NCBI GenBank assembly: GCA_905234605.1
Contig: CAJOIE010000014.1
Location: 22,664-86,663, forward strand
Origin: an uncultured Bacteroidaceae bacterium
Lineage (GTDB): Bacteria > Bacteroidota > Bacteroidia > Bacteroidales > Bacteroidaceae
DNA length: 64,000 bases
Direction of reading: 5' to 3'
Part shown: positions 25,965-34,773 of the stretch, piece by piece
Position numbering within the stretch: the first letter of the stretch is position 1
Layout of the letters: each line of letters opens with the position of its first letter
Position numbers and translations under genes: made by a program
Notes under the pieces: generated by a model
Seen by the model: the letters and a program-made list of their open reading frames with translations, nothing else
Database searches by the model: none
Told to the model about the DNA's origin: nothing

Positions 25965-27850
25965 ATGAAGCTTAAATATGATGTCATAGTGGTGGGAGCC
26001 GGACACGCGGGCTGCGAGGCGGCTCACGCGGCAGCACGCCTCGGAGCCGAGACGCTGCTCATCACCATGGACATGAACAAGATAGCCCAGATGTCGTGCA
26101 ACCCAGCCGTGGGAGGCATTGCCAAGGGCCAGATTGTCAGGGAGATAGATGCACTTGGAGGCATGATGGGGCGTGTGGCCGACCGCACTGCCATACAGCG
26201 GCGCATGCTCAACCGCTCCAAGGGAGCTGCCATGTGGAGCCCGCGGGCACAGTGCGACCGCATGAGCTTCATCACGGCCTGGCGCCACGTGCTCGACCGC
26301 ACACCTGGACTCTACATCTGGCAGGACCAGGTAGTGGAACTGCTCACCGAGGACTGCGGCGGACAACAGCGCACACGTGGTGTCAGCACCCTGTTAGGCG
26401 TTGATTTTGAGGCTCCTGCGGTAATCATCACGGCCGGCACGTTCCTCAACGGACTGATGCACGTGGGCCGCACACAGATACCCGGCGGGCGCACAGCCGA
26501 GGCACCGTCGCTGCACCTCGCAGAGAGCATAGCCACGCACGGCATCCGCGTGGGGCGAATGAAGACGGGCACACCGGTGCGCATCGACGCACGCTCCGTC
26601 GACTTCACACAGATGCAGCGGCAGGACGGCGACACAGACCACCACCGCTTCTCATTCTTCGACCCCGAGGCCGACAACACCGCCGCACAGCAGCAACTGC
26701 CCTGCTGGGCCGTATACACCAACGCCGCCGTGCACGACCGCCTGCGCCGCAGCCTGCCGGAGTCGCCGCTATACAACGGACAGATACAGAGCACAGGACC
26801 GCGCTACTGCCCCAGCATAGAGACCAAGCTCGTGACCTTCGCCGAGCGCGACCAGCACCTGCTATACCTCGAGCCCGAGGGTGCCGACACACAGGAATAC
26901 TACCTCAACGGGTTCTCGTCGTCGATGCCCATCGAGGCACAGGTGGAGGCTCTGCGACTCATACCGGCATTCCGCAACGTGCGCATATACCGCCCTGGAT
27001 ATGCCATCGAGTACGACTACTTCGACCCGACACAGCTCCACCACACACTCGAGTCGCGCCTCGTGCAAGGACTCTTCATGGCCGGACAGGTGAACGGCAC
27101 AACAGGCTACGAAGAGGCCGCAGCACAAGGGCTCGTGGCAGGCATCTGCGCCGCACAGAAAGCCGGAGGCGACGGCACACCGCCGCAGCTGACACGCCAG
27201 AACAGCTACATCGGCGTGCTCATCGACGACCTCGTCACCAAGGATACCGCATGTTCACCTCACGAGCCGAATACCGCATACTGCTCCGACAGGACAACGC
27301 CGACCACCGCCTCACACCCGTGGGCACGGCCGTGGGCCTCGTGGATGCACAGCGACGCGAGCACCATGCACGCAAGGAAGACGATGTCGCCAGATTGACC
27401 CGTTTCATCGGGCAATACAGCGTGCGACTGCGCGACATCAACGCCTACCTCGAGCAGGCAGGACTCGAACCGCTGCGCCGAGGCTGCAAGCTGGCGACAC
27501 TGCTGGAACGACCCGGCATAAGCCTGACAGAGCTCTGCCACGTGCTGCCAGAGCTGCGCGCCGAGGTGGACGCACTGGCCACACCACCGACCGACGTGAC
27601 AGACACCGTGGAGGCCGACGTGAAATACAGCGGCTACACCGCACAGACGCAGCAGGACATAGCGCGCACACAGGCCTACGCCAACCTGCCACTGCGCGGC
27701 CGCTACGACTACGCACACATAGAGGCCCTCTCCAACGAGGCACGAGAGAAACTCCTCCGCCACGACCCAGCCACGCTGGGCGAGGCAGCACGCATACCAG
27801 GAGTGTCGCCGGCCGACATCAACGTGCTACTCGTGCTGCACCGACACTGA
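25965..27850 (+). pseudogene. mnmG: tRNA uridine-5-carboxymethylaminomethyl enzyme, broken by a frameshift
   Basis: MnmG (GidA), with MnmE, modifies U34 of certain tRNAs using FAD. The N-terminal part (from 25965) has VVGAGHAGCEAAHAAARLGA, MSCNPAVGGIAKG, RMKTGTPVRID and GQVNGTTGYEEAAAQG and stays in frame to about 27240, where it reads DDLVTKD and then diverges to a stop at 27396-27398. The C-terminal part continues in another frame (MFTSRAEYRILLRQDNADHR to LLVLHRH, ending 27850). Compared with the canonical GT-x-EPYRMFTSR, about 13 nt encoding GTxEP are missing. Apart from that gap, both halves together give the normal length (about 624 residues). Confidence 0.9.
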
Positions 27851-27919
27851 GGCACCACGGCAAACAGAGCGTTCCACGTGAAACATCAACCCAAACTACA
27901 ACACAGCAATACACTGACA

Positions 27920-28450
27920 ATGAACAACCAAACACTACTCAGCCACCTGCGCAACGTGCCCGACTTCCCCGTGCCTGGCATACAGTTCAAGGACGTCTCC
28001 ACGCTCTACAAGAACCCACGATGCCTCCGCATCATGGTCAACGAGCTCTACGAGCTCTACCGCAACCGAGGCATAACAAAGGTGGTGGGCATCGAGAGCC
28101 GCGGCTTCGTGGTGGGCGCAGCACTGGCCTACAAGCTCGGCGCAGGCTTCGTCATGGCGCGCAAGCCCGGCAAGCTGCCGGCCGAGACTCTCAGCCAGAA
28201 CTACATGAAGGAATATGGCAAAGACACCATAGAGATACACACCGACGCCATCACAGACAAGGACGTGGTGCTGCTGCACGACGACCTCCTGGCCACGGGC
28301 GGCTCCATGCTGGCTGCCTACAAGCTGGTGCAGCAGTTCAAGCCCAAGGACGTGATGGTGAACTTCATCATAGAGCTCACCATAGAAGGGCTCAACGGAC
28401 GCTCGGTGTTCCCGCCGGAGGTGGACATCACTGCCCTGCTGAAGATATGA
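27920..28450 (+). CDS. apt: adenine phosphoribosyltransferase
   Basis: Salvages adenine to AMP using PRPP. The 176 residues include the start MNNQTLLSHLRNVPDFPVPG, IQFKDVSTLYKNP, VVGIESRGFVVGAALA (about 58-73), and the PRPP loop VVLLHDDLLATGGSM (about 115-129). The ATG at 27920 matches family starts; an in-frame ATG at 27878 adds a non-conserved KHQPKLQHS stretch. The stop overlaps the uvrC start (ATGA). Confidence 0.95.
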   Translation: MNNQTLLSHLRNVPDFPVPGIQFKDVSTLYKNPRCLRIMVNELYELYRNRGITKVVGIESRGFVVGAALAYKLGAGFVMARKPGKLPAETLSQNYMKEYGKDTIEIHTDAITDKDVVLLHDDLLATGGSMLAAYKLVQQFKPKDVMVNFIIELTIEGLNGRSVFPPEVDITALLKI

Positions 28451-30252
28451 CACCACGCGAGGAGCACATACGCGAGATACTGGGACGACTGCCCGAAAGC
28501 CCCGGCTCATATCAGTACTTCGACGAGGCTGGCACGGTGATTTACGTCGGCAAGGCCAAGAACCTGAAGCGACGCGTGGCATCGTACTTCAACCGTGAGC
28601 ACGACAGCCGCAAGACGGCAATACTCGTGTCGAAGATTGCCGACATACACTACACCGTGGTCAAGACAGAGGCCGAGGCACTGCTCCTGGAGAACCAGCT
28701 CATAAAGCAGTTCCAGCCACGCTACAACGTGCTCCTCAAGGACGGCAAGTCGTACCCCTACATAGCCGTGACCAAGGAGTACCTGCCACGAATATTCAAG
28801 ACACGCCACGTAGACCGCAAGGGAGCCACATACTACGGCCCATACTCACACATACCCACCATCAACGGGCTGCTCGACCTCTTCCGCAAGCTCTACCCGC
28901 TGCGCCGCTGCCACACTGCCATGACGGCCGAAGGCATCAGCGAGGGCCGCTACAAGGTGTGCCTCGAATACCACATGAAGAACTGCCTGGCACCATGCAC
29001 CGGCCGGCAGAGCCACGATGAATACATGGCATACATCGACGCCGCCACGCGCATACTCAAAGGCGACACGGCATCGCTGCGCCGCGAGCTCATGGCACGC
29101 ATGCAGGAACTGGCCGCCGAGATGCGCTTCGAAGAGGCCGAGGCTGTGCGCAAGCAGTATGCACTCATCACAGCCCACCAGGAGCGCAGCCAGGTGATAA
29201 CGCCTACAGGACACAGCGTGGACGTCTTCTCGATAGACATGGACGGCCGCGTGGCCTACATCAACTACCTCCACGTGGTGGAAGGAGCCATCGTGCAGGC
29301 ATTCACCTTCGAGTACCACAAGAAACTCGATGAGAGCCGCGACGAACTGCTCACACGGGGCATCGTGGACATGCGCGACCGATGGGGCTCCGAGGCTAAA
29401 GAGATAGTGCTGCCGTTCCACGTGGAACTACCACTCAACGACGTGGAAATCACCGTGCCACAGCGTGGCGACAAGCACCAACTGCTGAAGCTCTCCGAGC
29501 TCAACGTGAAGCAATACCGCATGGACAGGCTGAAGCAGCAGGAGAAGCTCAACCCAGAGCAGAAAGCCACACGCGTGATGACCGAGATACGCGACCATCT
29601 GCACCTGCCGTCGCTGCCCATGACCATCGAGTGCTTCGACAACAGCAACATTTCAGGCTCCGACCCCGTGGCTGCATGCGTGGTGTTCCGCAAGTGCAAG
29701 CCGAGCAAGGCGGACTACCGCAAATACAACATCAAGACTGTGGTGGGCCCCGACGACTATGCCTCGATGCAGGAGGTGGTGCGACGCCGCTACGGACGCA
29801 TGAGGGACGAGGGCACGCCGCTGCCCGACCTGATAATAACCGACGGCGGTGCCGGACAGATGAGCGTGGTGCGCGAGGTGGTGGAGGACGAGCTGGGTCT
29901 GCACATACCCATTGCTGGCCTGGCCAAGGACGACCGCCACCGCACACATGAGCTGCTCTATGGCTTCCCACCGCAGACGGTGCAGCTGCGGCAGGACTCA
30001 TCGCTGTTCCGCGTGCTGACACAGATACAGGACGAGGTGCACCGCTTCGCCATCACCTTCCACCGCGACAAACGCAGCAAGCATCAGGTGGCATCGGCAT
30101 TAGACACCATACCCGGCATAGGGCCTGCCACGAAGCAGGCACTGCTGCGCCACTTCAAGAGCGTGAAGCGCATACGCGAGGCCTCGTCGGAGGAGCTGAC
30201 AGCCGTGGTGGGAGCTGCCAAGGCAAAGGCAATCAAGGAAGCACTGCCATGA
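28447..30252 (+). CDS. uvrC: UvrABC excinuclease subunit C
   Basis: Makes the dual incisions of nucleotide excision repair. The 601 residues begin with a GIY-YIG nuclease domain (GSYQYFDEAGTVIYVGKAKN, residues about 18-37, then LKRRVASYF). The Cys-rich/UVR region is near 160-230 (CLEYHMKNCLAPCTG, ELAAEMRFEEAEAVRKQY). The RNase H-like C-terminal nuclease holds ECFDNSNISGSDPVAACVVF (about 395) and IITDGGAGQMS, and a helix-hairpin-helix end reads TIPGIGPATKQALLRHF. It overlaps apt by four bases, so the two are probably coupled. Confidence 0.96.
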   Translation: MTPREEHIREILGRLPESPGSYQYFDEAGTVIYVGKAKNLKRRVASYFNREHDSRKTAILVSKIADIHYTVVKTEAEALLLENQLIKQFQPRYNVLLKDGKSYPYIAVTKEYLPRIFKTRHVDRKGATYYGPYSHIPTINGLLDLFRKLYPLRRCHTAMTAEGISEGRYKVCLEYHMKNCLAPCTGRQSHDEYMAYIDAATRILKGDTASLRRELMARMQELAAEMRFEEAEAVRKQYALITAHQERSQVITPTGHSVDVFSIDMDGRVAYINYLHVVEGAIVQAFTFEYHKKLDESRDELLTRGIVDMRDRWGSEAKEIVLPFHVELPLNDVEITVPQRGDKHQLLKLSELNVKQYRMDRLKQQEKLNPEQKATRVMTEIRDHLHLPSLPMTIECFDNSNISGSDPVAACVVFRKCKPSKADYRKYNIKTVVGPDDYASMQEVVRRRYGRMRDEGTPLPDLIITDGGAGQMSVVREVVEDELGLHIPIAGLAKDDRHRTHELLYGFPPQTVQLRQDSSLFRVLTQIQDEVHRFAITFHRDKRSKHQVASALDTIPGIGPATKQALLRHFKSVKRIREASSEELTAVVGAAKAKAIKEALP

Positions 30253-30292
30253 ACACAACAACCCTGCATTGAAGAGACAGAGGAACCCATAG

Positions 30293-30373
30293 CTATAGTT
30301 CCTATAGTCCCTATAATTACTATAACCCCTATAATTACTATAACTCCTATAGTCCCTATAACCACTATAATCC
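30293..30373 (+). repeat. nine tandem 9-bp units (CTATAnnnn) in the dtd leader
   Basis: Nine consecutive 9-mers all begin with CTATA: CTATAGTTC, CTATAGTCC, CTATAATTA, CTATAACCC, CTATAATTA, CTATAACTC, CTATAGTCC, CTATAACCA, CTATAATCC. There are no insertions between units. The array ends 16 nt before the dtd ATG. The first five bases are invariant and the last four vary. Confidence 0.9.
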
Positions 30374-30389
30374 CGACCAAGCAACAGCC

Positions 30390-30866
30390 ATGAGAGCAGT
30401 GATACAGAGGGCTCGCGGTGCGAGCGTAAACATTGACAGTCAGAGGGTTGCAGCCTTCGAGGGGCGCGGCTTCGTGGTGTTGCTCGGTGTGGAGCAGAGC
30501 GACACGGAGGCCGACATGCTATGGCTCGTACGCAAGGTGGCAGCCATGCGCATCTTCGACGACAAGGCGGGGGTGATGAACCTGAGCCTGAAGGACATCG
30601 CTACAGCTACCGGTGGAGAAGAGGGCAACTGCATCATTGTCAGCCAGTTCACCCTCTATGCCTCCACACGCAAGGGCAACAGGCCATCGTGGCTCCGGGC
30701 TGCCACCCACGACATAGCCATCCCTCTCTATGAAGCTTTCATCGGGCATCTGACGGCAGAGCTCGGCCGGCCTGTGGGGCATGGCGAGTTCGGTGCCGAC
30801 ATGCAGGTGAGCCTCTGCAACGACGGACCTGTAACCATAATCATCGACTCCAAGATGAAGGAATAG
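30390..30866 (+). CDS. dtd: D-aminoacyl-tRNA deacylase
   Basis: Hydrolyses D-aminoacyl-tRNA, protecting translation from D-amino acids. The 158 residues show MRAVIQRARGASVNI at the start, the active-site SQFTLYASTRKGNRPSW (about residues 88-104) and the NDGPVTIIIDS end with the conserved Gly-Pro cross-subunit region. Length is slightly above the usual 145-150. It is preceded by the strongest 9-bp leader array in the window. Confidence 0.95.
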   Translation: MRAVIQRARGASVNIDSQRVAAFEGRGFVVLLGVEQSDTEADMLWLVRKVAAMRIFDDKAGVMNLSLKDIATATGGEEGNCIIVSQFTLYASTRKGNRPSWLRAATHDIAIPLYEAFIGHLTAELGRPVGHGEFGADMQVSLCNDGPVTIIIDSKMKE

Positions 30867-30870
30867 AGGC

Positions 30871-30950
30871 ATAGGAATGCATAGGAAAAGATAGAAATGC
30901 ATAGGAATGCCTAAGAGAGCCTATAACAACCTATCTTAACTGGATTAACC
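30871..30950 (+). repeat. eight tandem 10-bp units in the deoC leader
   Basis: Consecutive 10-mers: ATAGGAATGC, ATAGGAAAAG, ATAGAAATGC, ATAGGAATGC, CTAAGAGAGC, CTATAACAAC, CTATCTTAAC, TGGATTAACC. Period is exactly 10 bp, one more than the other arrays. The array starts just after the dtd stop and ends 33 nt before the deoC ATG at 30984. Confidence 0.8.
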
Positions 30951-30983
30951 ACTCGACAACAAACCCTTAAAAGACAAGTTATT

Positions 30984-31874
30984 ATGGAAGAGATTAGCAA
31001 GTATGAGCAGGCACTGAGGCACTACGACTTCAGCTTCAGCGACGAGAGCGTGAAGGCTGCCGTGGCACGGCTGACAGAGACCAAGGTGGCAGAGAACGAC
31101 ACTGCCGATGTGAAACGTTTCCTGATGGGCAGCGTGGAGCTCACAACACTCAAGACTACCGACTCCGACGAGAGCGTGCTGGCCCTGACGGAGAAGGTGA
31201 ACCGCTTCTACCACGAGTATCCCCACCTGCCTCACGTGGCCACCATCTGCGTGTATCCGTGCTTTGCCGAGATTGTGTCGCAGAGCCTGGAGGTGGACGG
31301 CGTCGAGGTGGCCTGCGTCAGCGGTTCGTTTCCCAGCTCGCAGGCACAGCTTGAGGTGAAGGTGGCTGAGACAGCTCTTGCCGTGCGCGACGGTGCCACG
31401 GAGATAGACATCGTGATGAGCGTGGGCAAGTACCTCAGCGGCGATTATGAGACCGTCTGCGACGAGATTTCGGAGCTCAAGGCCGTCTGTGGCACCCACA
31501 GCATGAAAGTCATCCTGGAGAGCGGTTTGCTGCCTTCGCTGGCCGACGTGAAGCGTGCCGCCATCCTTGCCATGTATGCCGGTGCAGACTACGTGAAGAC
31601 GTCAACGGGCAAGGAGAAGCCTGCTGCCACGCCCGAGGCTGCCTACGTGATGTGCCAGGCCATCCGTGAGTACTACGACCAGACTGGCATCCAGATTGGT
31701 TTCAAGCCTGCCGGCGGCCTCAACACGGTGCACGACGCTCTCATCTACTACACTATCGTGAAGGAGGTGCTTGGCGAGCGTTGGCTGACGAACAAGTGGC
31801 TGCGCCTTGGCACCTCGCGCCTGGCCAACCTGCTGCTGTCGGAGGTGGAGGGCAAGGAGATTAAGTTCTTCTGA
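30984..31874 (+). CDS. deoC: deoxyribose-phosphate aldolase
   Basis: Cleaves 2-deoxyribose-5-phosphate to glyceraldehyde-3-phosphate and acetaldehyde in deoxynucleoside catabolism. The 296 residues include VATICVYPCFAEIV (about residue 85), the segment EIDIVMSVGKYLSGDYE, and the Schiff-base Lys in DYVKTSTGK (about 208-216). The end GFKPAGGLNTVHDALIYYTI carries the second conserved Lys. Longer than Escherichia coli DeoC by an N-terminal extension of about 35 residues, as is common in Bacteroidetes. Confidence 0.95.
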   Translation: MEEISKYEQALRHYDFSFSDESVKAAVARLTETKVAENDTADVKRFLMGSVELTTLKTTDSDESVLALTEKVNRFYHEYPHLPHVATICVYPCFAEIVSQSLEVDGVEVACVSGSFPSSQAQLEVKVAETALAVRDGATEIDIVMSVGKYLSGDYETVCDEISELKAVCGTHSMKVILESGLLPSLADVKRAAILAMYAGADYVKTSTGKEKPAATPEAAYVMCQAIREYYDQTGIQIGFKPAGGLNTVHDALIYYTIVKEVLGERWLTNKWLRLGTSRLANLLLSEVEGKEIKFF

Positions 31875-32224
31875 CTCCGCCACCATGGCTGATGACTGGC
31901 AAAGCTGCCACCACCGCCACCGCGACAGGTGTGTGTGCTGCGCAAGGCTTGGTCGTGCACTGATGATAATGGCTGACGTGAGAGCAGATGGTGTGCCTGC
32001 CCATGGGCTCTGAGGCTCCCATATTTTCGGGCTGATGCCGGGGAGAGAGCCTCTGCGCAAACGTCAGAGGGGAAACAAAGACCGCAAGCAGCTGTTGCAG
32101 AGCTGCTTGCGGCTAATATTTTCTGTCAGGCCAGGAGGCTGGACCAGAATGACATTCCCAAAGAGGCGGATAATCTGTGCTGATTGTGCTCCTTCCGCTG
32201 CCAGGGTGGCGACGGAGGGGTTGT
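31875..32224. other. gene-free gap between deoC and mgtC with a terminator
   Basis: About 350 bp with no open frame that looks like protein. The only clear element is the strong hairpin at 32082-32112. The rest is non-repetitive. Confidence 0.5.
32082..32122. terminator. hairpin terminator between convergent deoC and mgtC
   Basis: CCGCAAGCAGCT (32082-32093) pairs perfectly with AGCTGCTTGCGG (32101-32112) around a 7-nt loop. A TAATATTTTCT tract follows on the plus strand. It probably serves deoC and possibly the leftward mgtC operon. Confidence 0.75.
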
Positions 32225-32908
32225 CTACTCTATGCTCTCCACTTCCACGTCGCGGAGCGTGGTCATGAAGCGCATGATTTGCTCGGCATAGTGGCTGCGT
32301 GTGGTCTTCACCTCCATCTTGAGTGTGTGCAGGCGTGGTGCGTCGGGCAGCTGTGGTGCCTGCCGGTGGCTCTGCTCGTTGAGTGAGAAGTTGATGATTG
32401 TGACTCCGTCGTCCTTGAGCTGCCTCAGCACGTCGCGCAGGCGGTCGCGGTCGGTGGCGGTGAGTGTGAGAATGATGTTGCGGTGTCCTATTCGCGGCAG
32501 GAGGTAGTTGAAGGCTTCGAGTCCGAGCAGCACGAGCACTGCCGTGCCTGTGGCGAGGGCGTACATGCCTGCTCCTGCCGTCATGCCTATTGCTGCTGTC
32601 ACCCACAGTCCGGCTGCCGTGGTGAGTCCTTTCACCATGTGCCGCTGGAAGATGATTGTTCCGGCACCGATGAAGCCTATTCCTGACACTACTTGCGCTG
32701 CTATTCTCGACACGTCGAGGCGGTGGTTGTCGGTAGTGAGCACTCCGTCGAAGCCGTGTGCGGAGAGTATCATGAAGGCCGCTGCTCCGAGTGCCACGAG
32801 GAAGTGTGTGCGGAAGCCGGCCTCCTTGGCACGGTATTCGCGTTCCATCCCGATGGCTCCTCCGAGCAGTGCCGCTGCGGCTATGCGCAGGAGGAATGAT
32901 GCTGTCAT
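32225..32908 (-). CDS. MgtC/SapB-family membrane protein
   Basis: A 227-residue inner-membrane protein. The N-terminal half has the MgtC signature AAAALLGGAIGMEREYRAKEAGFRTH (about residues 12-37; quoted in part: GGAIGMEREYRAKEAGFR) and further spans through VVSGIGFIGAGTIIF and TTAAGLWVTAAIGMTAGAG. The C-terminal soluble domain (about 145-227) resembles a small ACT-like regulatory fold. Some relatives affect Mg2+ homeostasis or F-ATPase, but the function here is unproven. It starts one base after the CoA-transferase stop, so co-transcription is likely. Confidence 0.85.
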   Translation of the reverse strand: MTASFLLRIAAAALLGGAIGMEREYRAKEAGFRTHFLVALGAAAFMILSAHGFDGVLTTDNHRLDVSRIAAQVVSGIGFIGAGTIIFQRHMVKGLTTAAGLWVTAAIGMTAGAGMYALATGTAVLVLLGLEAFNYLLPRIGHRNIILTLTATDRDRLRDVLRQLKDDGVTIINFSLNEQSHRQAPQLPDAPRLHTLKMEVKTTRSHYAEQIMRFMTTLRDVEVESIE

Positions 32909-32909
32909 C

Positions 32910-34421
32910 TCACTTCACGTACTCGGCCAGGTCGGTCAGTCGCATGTCGCCTTTGCGGAGGAAGGTGTCGTGCATGGCGAATGCTGCGCTGAGGCAGTGG
33001 TGTGTGTGTCCGCTGTATCGCTCGGCGTATTTGAGGTAGTCGCGCAGGAGTGGCTGGTAGTCGGGGTGTGCCACGCGTATGAGTTCCTCGGCTTTCTCCA
33101 TGGCGCACTTGCCTCGCAGGTCGGCCACGCCGTACTCTGTGATGACGGCGTCGACGAAGTGGCTGGTGTGGTCGATGTGGCTGGCGAATGGCACGATGCT
33201 GCTGATGGCTCCTCCCTTGGTTGTTGAGCCGCAGGTGAAGATGGAGAGGTATGCGTTGCAGGTGAAGTCGGCCGAGCCGCCGATGCCGTTCATCATCTTT
33301 GTGCCGCAGATCTTGGTGCTGTTGACGTGTCCGTAGATGTCGGCCTCGATGGCTGTGTTGAGCGAGCATACGCCTATGCGTGCTATGACCTCCGGGTTGT
33401 TGCTTATCTCGGATGGGCGCAGCACGAGTTTGTCGCGGAAGAAGTCGATGTCGTCGTATATGCCCTTGAGGCATTCGTTGGTGACGGTGAGCGAGCATGC
33501 GGATGCCGAGAGCACGCGCCCTTCGCGCATGAGCTGCACGGGTGCGTCCTGCAGCACCTCGGTGTAGATGTTGAAGTTGGGCACCTCGGTGCTGTGTCCC
33601 AGTGCTCCGAGCACGGCGTTGGCTCCTGAGCCCACGCCGCTCTGCAGGTTGAGGAAGGTGGGTGGTATCTTGCCCTCGCGCATGTTCTGGACGAGGAAGT
33701 CGGCCACGTTCTGACCAATCTGCGTGGTTATGGGGTCTGGGTCCTTGAAGGCGCGTGCCTCGTCGGGTATGTTGCAGTCCACGATGCCCACGATGCGCTC
33801 CACGTCGACCTCCACGTATGGCTTGCCGATGCGGTCGCCCGGGTGTGTGATGGGTATGGGCTTGCGGTTGGGGTGGTAGTCAATCTCGTAGACGTCGTGC
33901 AGGCCTTTTGCGCGCGGGCTGTGGAAGGCGTTGAGCTCGATGAATATGCCGCGCTCGGCCATGCGGCATGCCGTGGGGCTGATGCCTCCGGCGGCGGTGA
34001 GGTAGATGTGTGCCTTGGTGCCGTGCACTTCCACGTCGCAGGCCTCGATGATGGCCCAGTCCACGCGCCCGAGGTAGCCCTGCCGCATCTGTGTGGCCAT
34101 GTTGGAGAGGTTGAGGTCGGTGTAGCGTATCTCGCCCAGGTTGACATGCTTGCGGAAGTCGGGGTTGGTGGTGTAGGGTGCGCGCAAGCCTATGGCCTGC
34201 TCGTTGGCCAGCACGCCGTCGCAGCTCTGTCCGGTGCTGGCTCCGGTGAAGATGTTGACCTTGAAGGGGCGGCCTGCCTCGTGCTCGGCATGTGCGCGCT
34301 CGGCCACCTTGGCCGTGATGCTCTTGGGCACGCCGGCGGGCGTGAAGCCCGACAGGGCCAGGGTGTGACCGTTCTCAATGAGTGCTGCCGCCTGGGCAGC
34401 GTCGATGTGCTGGATAGCCAT
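32910..34421 (-). CDS. acetyl-CoA hydrolase/transferase (succinyl-CoA:acetate CoA-transferase type)
   Basis: Family I CoA-transferase that moves CoA between acetate and a dicarboxylate such as succinate, fitting a succinate/acetate-producing anaerobe with frdCAB. The 503 residues include GFTPAGVPKSI (about residue 21), the segment LQSGVGSGANAVLGAL (about 255), the probable catalytic Glu in IEADIYGHVNSTKICG (about 363) and MNGIGGSADFTCNAY. The ATG at 34421 (MAIQHIDAAQ) was chosen; upstream in-frame sequence crosses the promoter. Confidence 0.9.
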   Translation of the reverse strand: MAIQHIDAAQAAALIENGHTLALSGFTPAGVPKSITAKVAERAHAEHEAGRPFKVNIFTGASTGQSCDGVLANEQAIGLRAPYTTNPDFRKHVNLGEIRYTDLNLSNMATQMRQGYLGRVDWAIIEACDVEVHGTKAHIYLTAAGGISPTACRMAERGIFIELNAFHSPRAKGLHDVYEIDYHPNRKPIPITHPGDRIGKPYVEVDVERIVGIVDCNIPDEARAFKDPDPITTQIGQNVADFLVQNMREGKIPPTFLNLQSGVGSGANAVLGALGHSTEVPNFNIYTEVLQDAPVQLMREGRVLSASACSLTVTNECLKGIYDDIDFFRDKLVLRPSEISNNPEVIARIGVCSLNTAIEADIYGHVNSTKICGTKMMNGIGGSADFTCNAYLSIFTCGSTTKGGAISSIVPFASHIDHTSHFVDAVITEYGVADLRGKCAMEKAEELIRVAHPDYQPLLRDYLKYAERYSGHTHHCLSAAFAMHDTFLRKGDMRLTDLAEYVK

Positions 34422-34470
34422 GTCTGTGTGTGGAGGGATATGATTGTTGTTGTTAGTATTACAATGGCCG

Positions 34471-34478
34471 CAAAGATA
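34471..34478 (-). promoter_or_regulatory. -7 element of the CoA-transferase/mgtC operon
   Basis: The minus strand reads TATCTTTG (34478-34471), with a leader of about 45 nt before the ATG at 34421. Confidence 0.65.
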
Positions 34479-34745
34479 CTGAAAAATGTCGCGCCCGCGC
34501 GCCCGTCGCGCCATTATTTATGTGCTGAAGAGGGTGCAGGGTGGCAGCCCGTGGCAGTGCAGGGTGGCTGCGCTGCGGGTGCATGGTGATGGCGCATGGG
34601 GTGCGGGGCGGCGGCATGGCGGCGCACGGCTGCTGCGTTGCAAAGGTGTCGCACGGCGGCATCCGCGCCTGCACATACGGCCACGGCGGCGTGCGAAAGA
34701 TGAACTTTTGCGGCCAAAATCTTGACAAGGGGGGTGGCGAGGTTG
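34479..34745. other. divergent intergenic region with GTGCAGGGTGGC repeat copies
   Basis: Between the CoA-transferase and miaB promoters lies GC-rich sequence without a credible gene. Repeat copies related to CACCGTGCAGGGT are at 34532-34546 and 34555-34570, and a GGGTGCATGGTG variant is near 34578. Confidence 0.5.
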
Positions 34746-34753
34746 TATCTTTG
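34746..34753 (+). promoter_or_regulatory. -7 element of the miaB promoter
   Basis: TATCTTTG lies 20 bp before the miaB ATG; a TTGA at 34723-34726 is 19 bp upstream as a partial -33 element. The leader would be only about 14 nt. Confidence 0.65.
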
Positions 34754-34773
34754 CGGCCGATATTCAGCTACTT

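Noticed and set aside
27225..27260. Programmed ribosomal frameshift in mnmG.
   Set aside because: No slippery heptamer or downstream structure is evident, and conserved residues are missing at the junction, pointing to a deletion.
30084..30384. Minus-strand frames giving repeated peptides such as GVIVIIG or YRDYRSYSNYRG over the dtd leader.
   Set aside because: They result from a 9-bp DNA repeat read as three codons; there is no promoter or family support for a protein.
31875..32224. A gene between deoC and mgtC.
   Set aside because: Frames there are short and lack protein character; the terminator occupies part of the gap.
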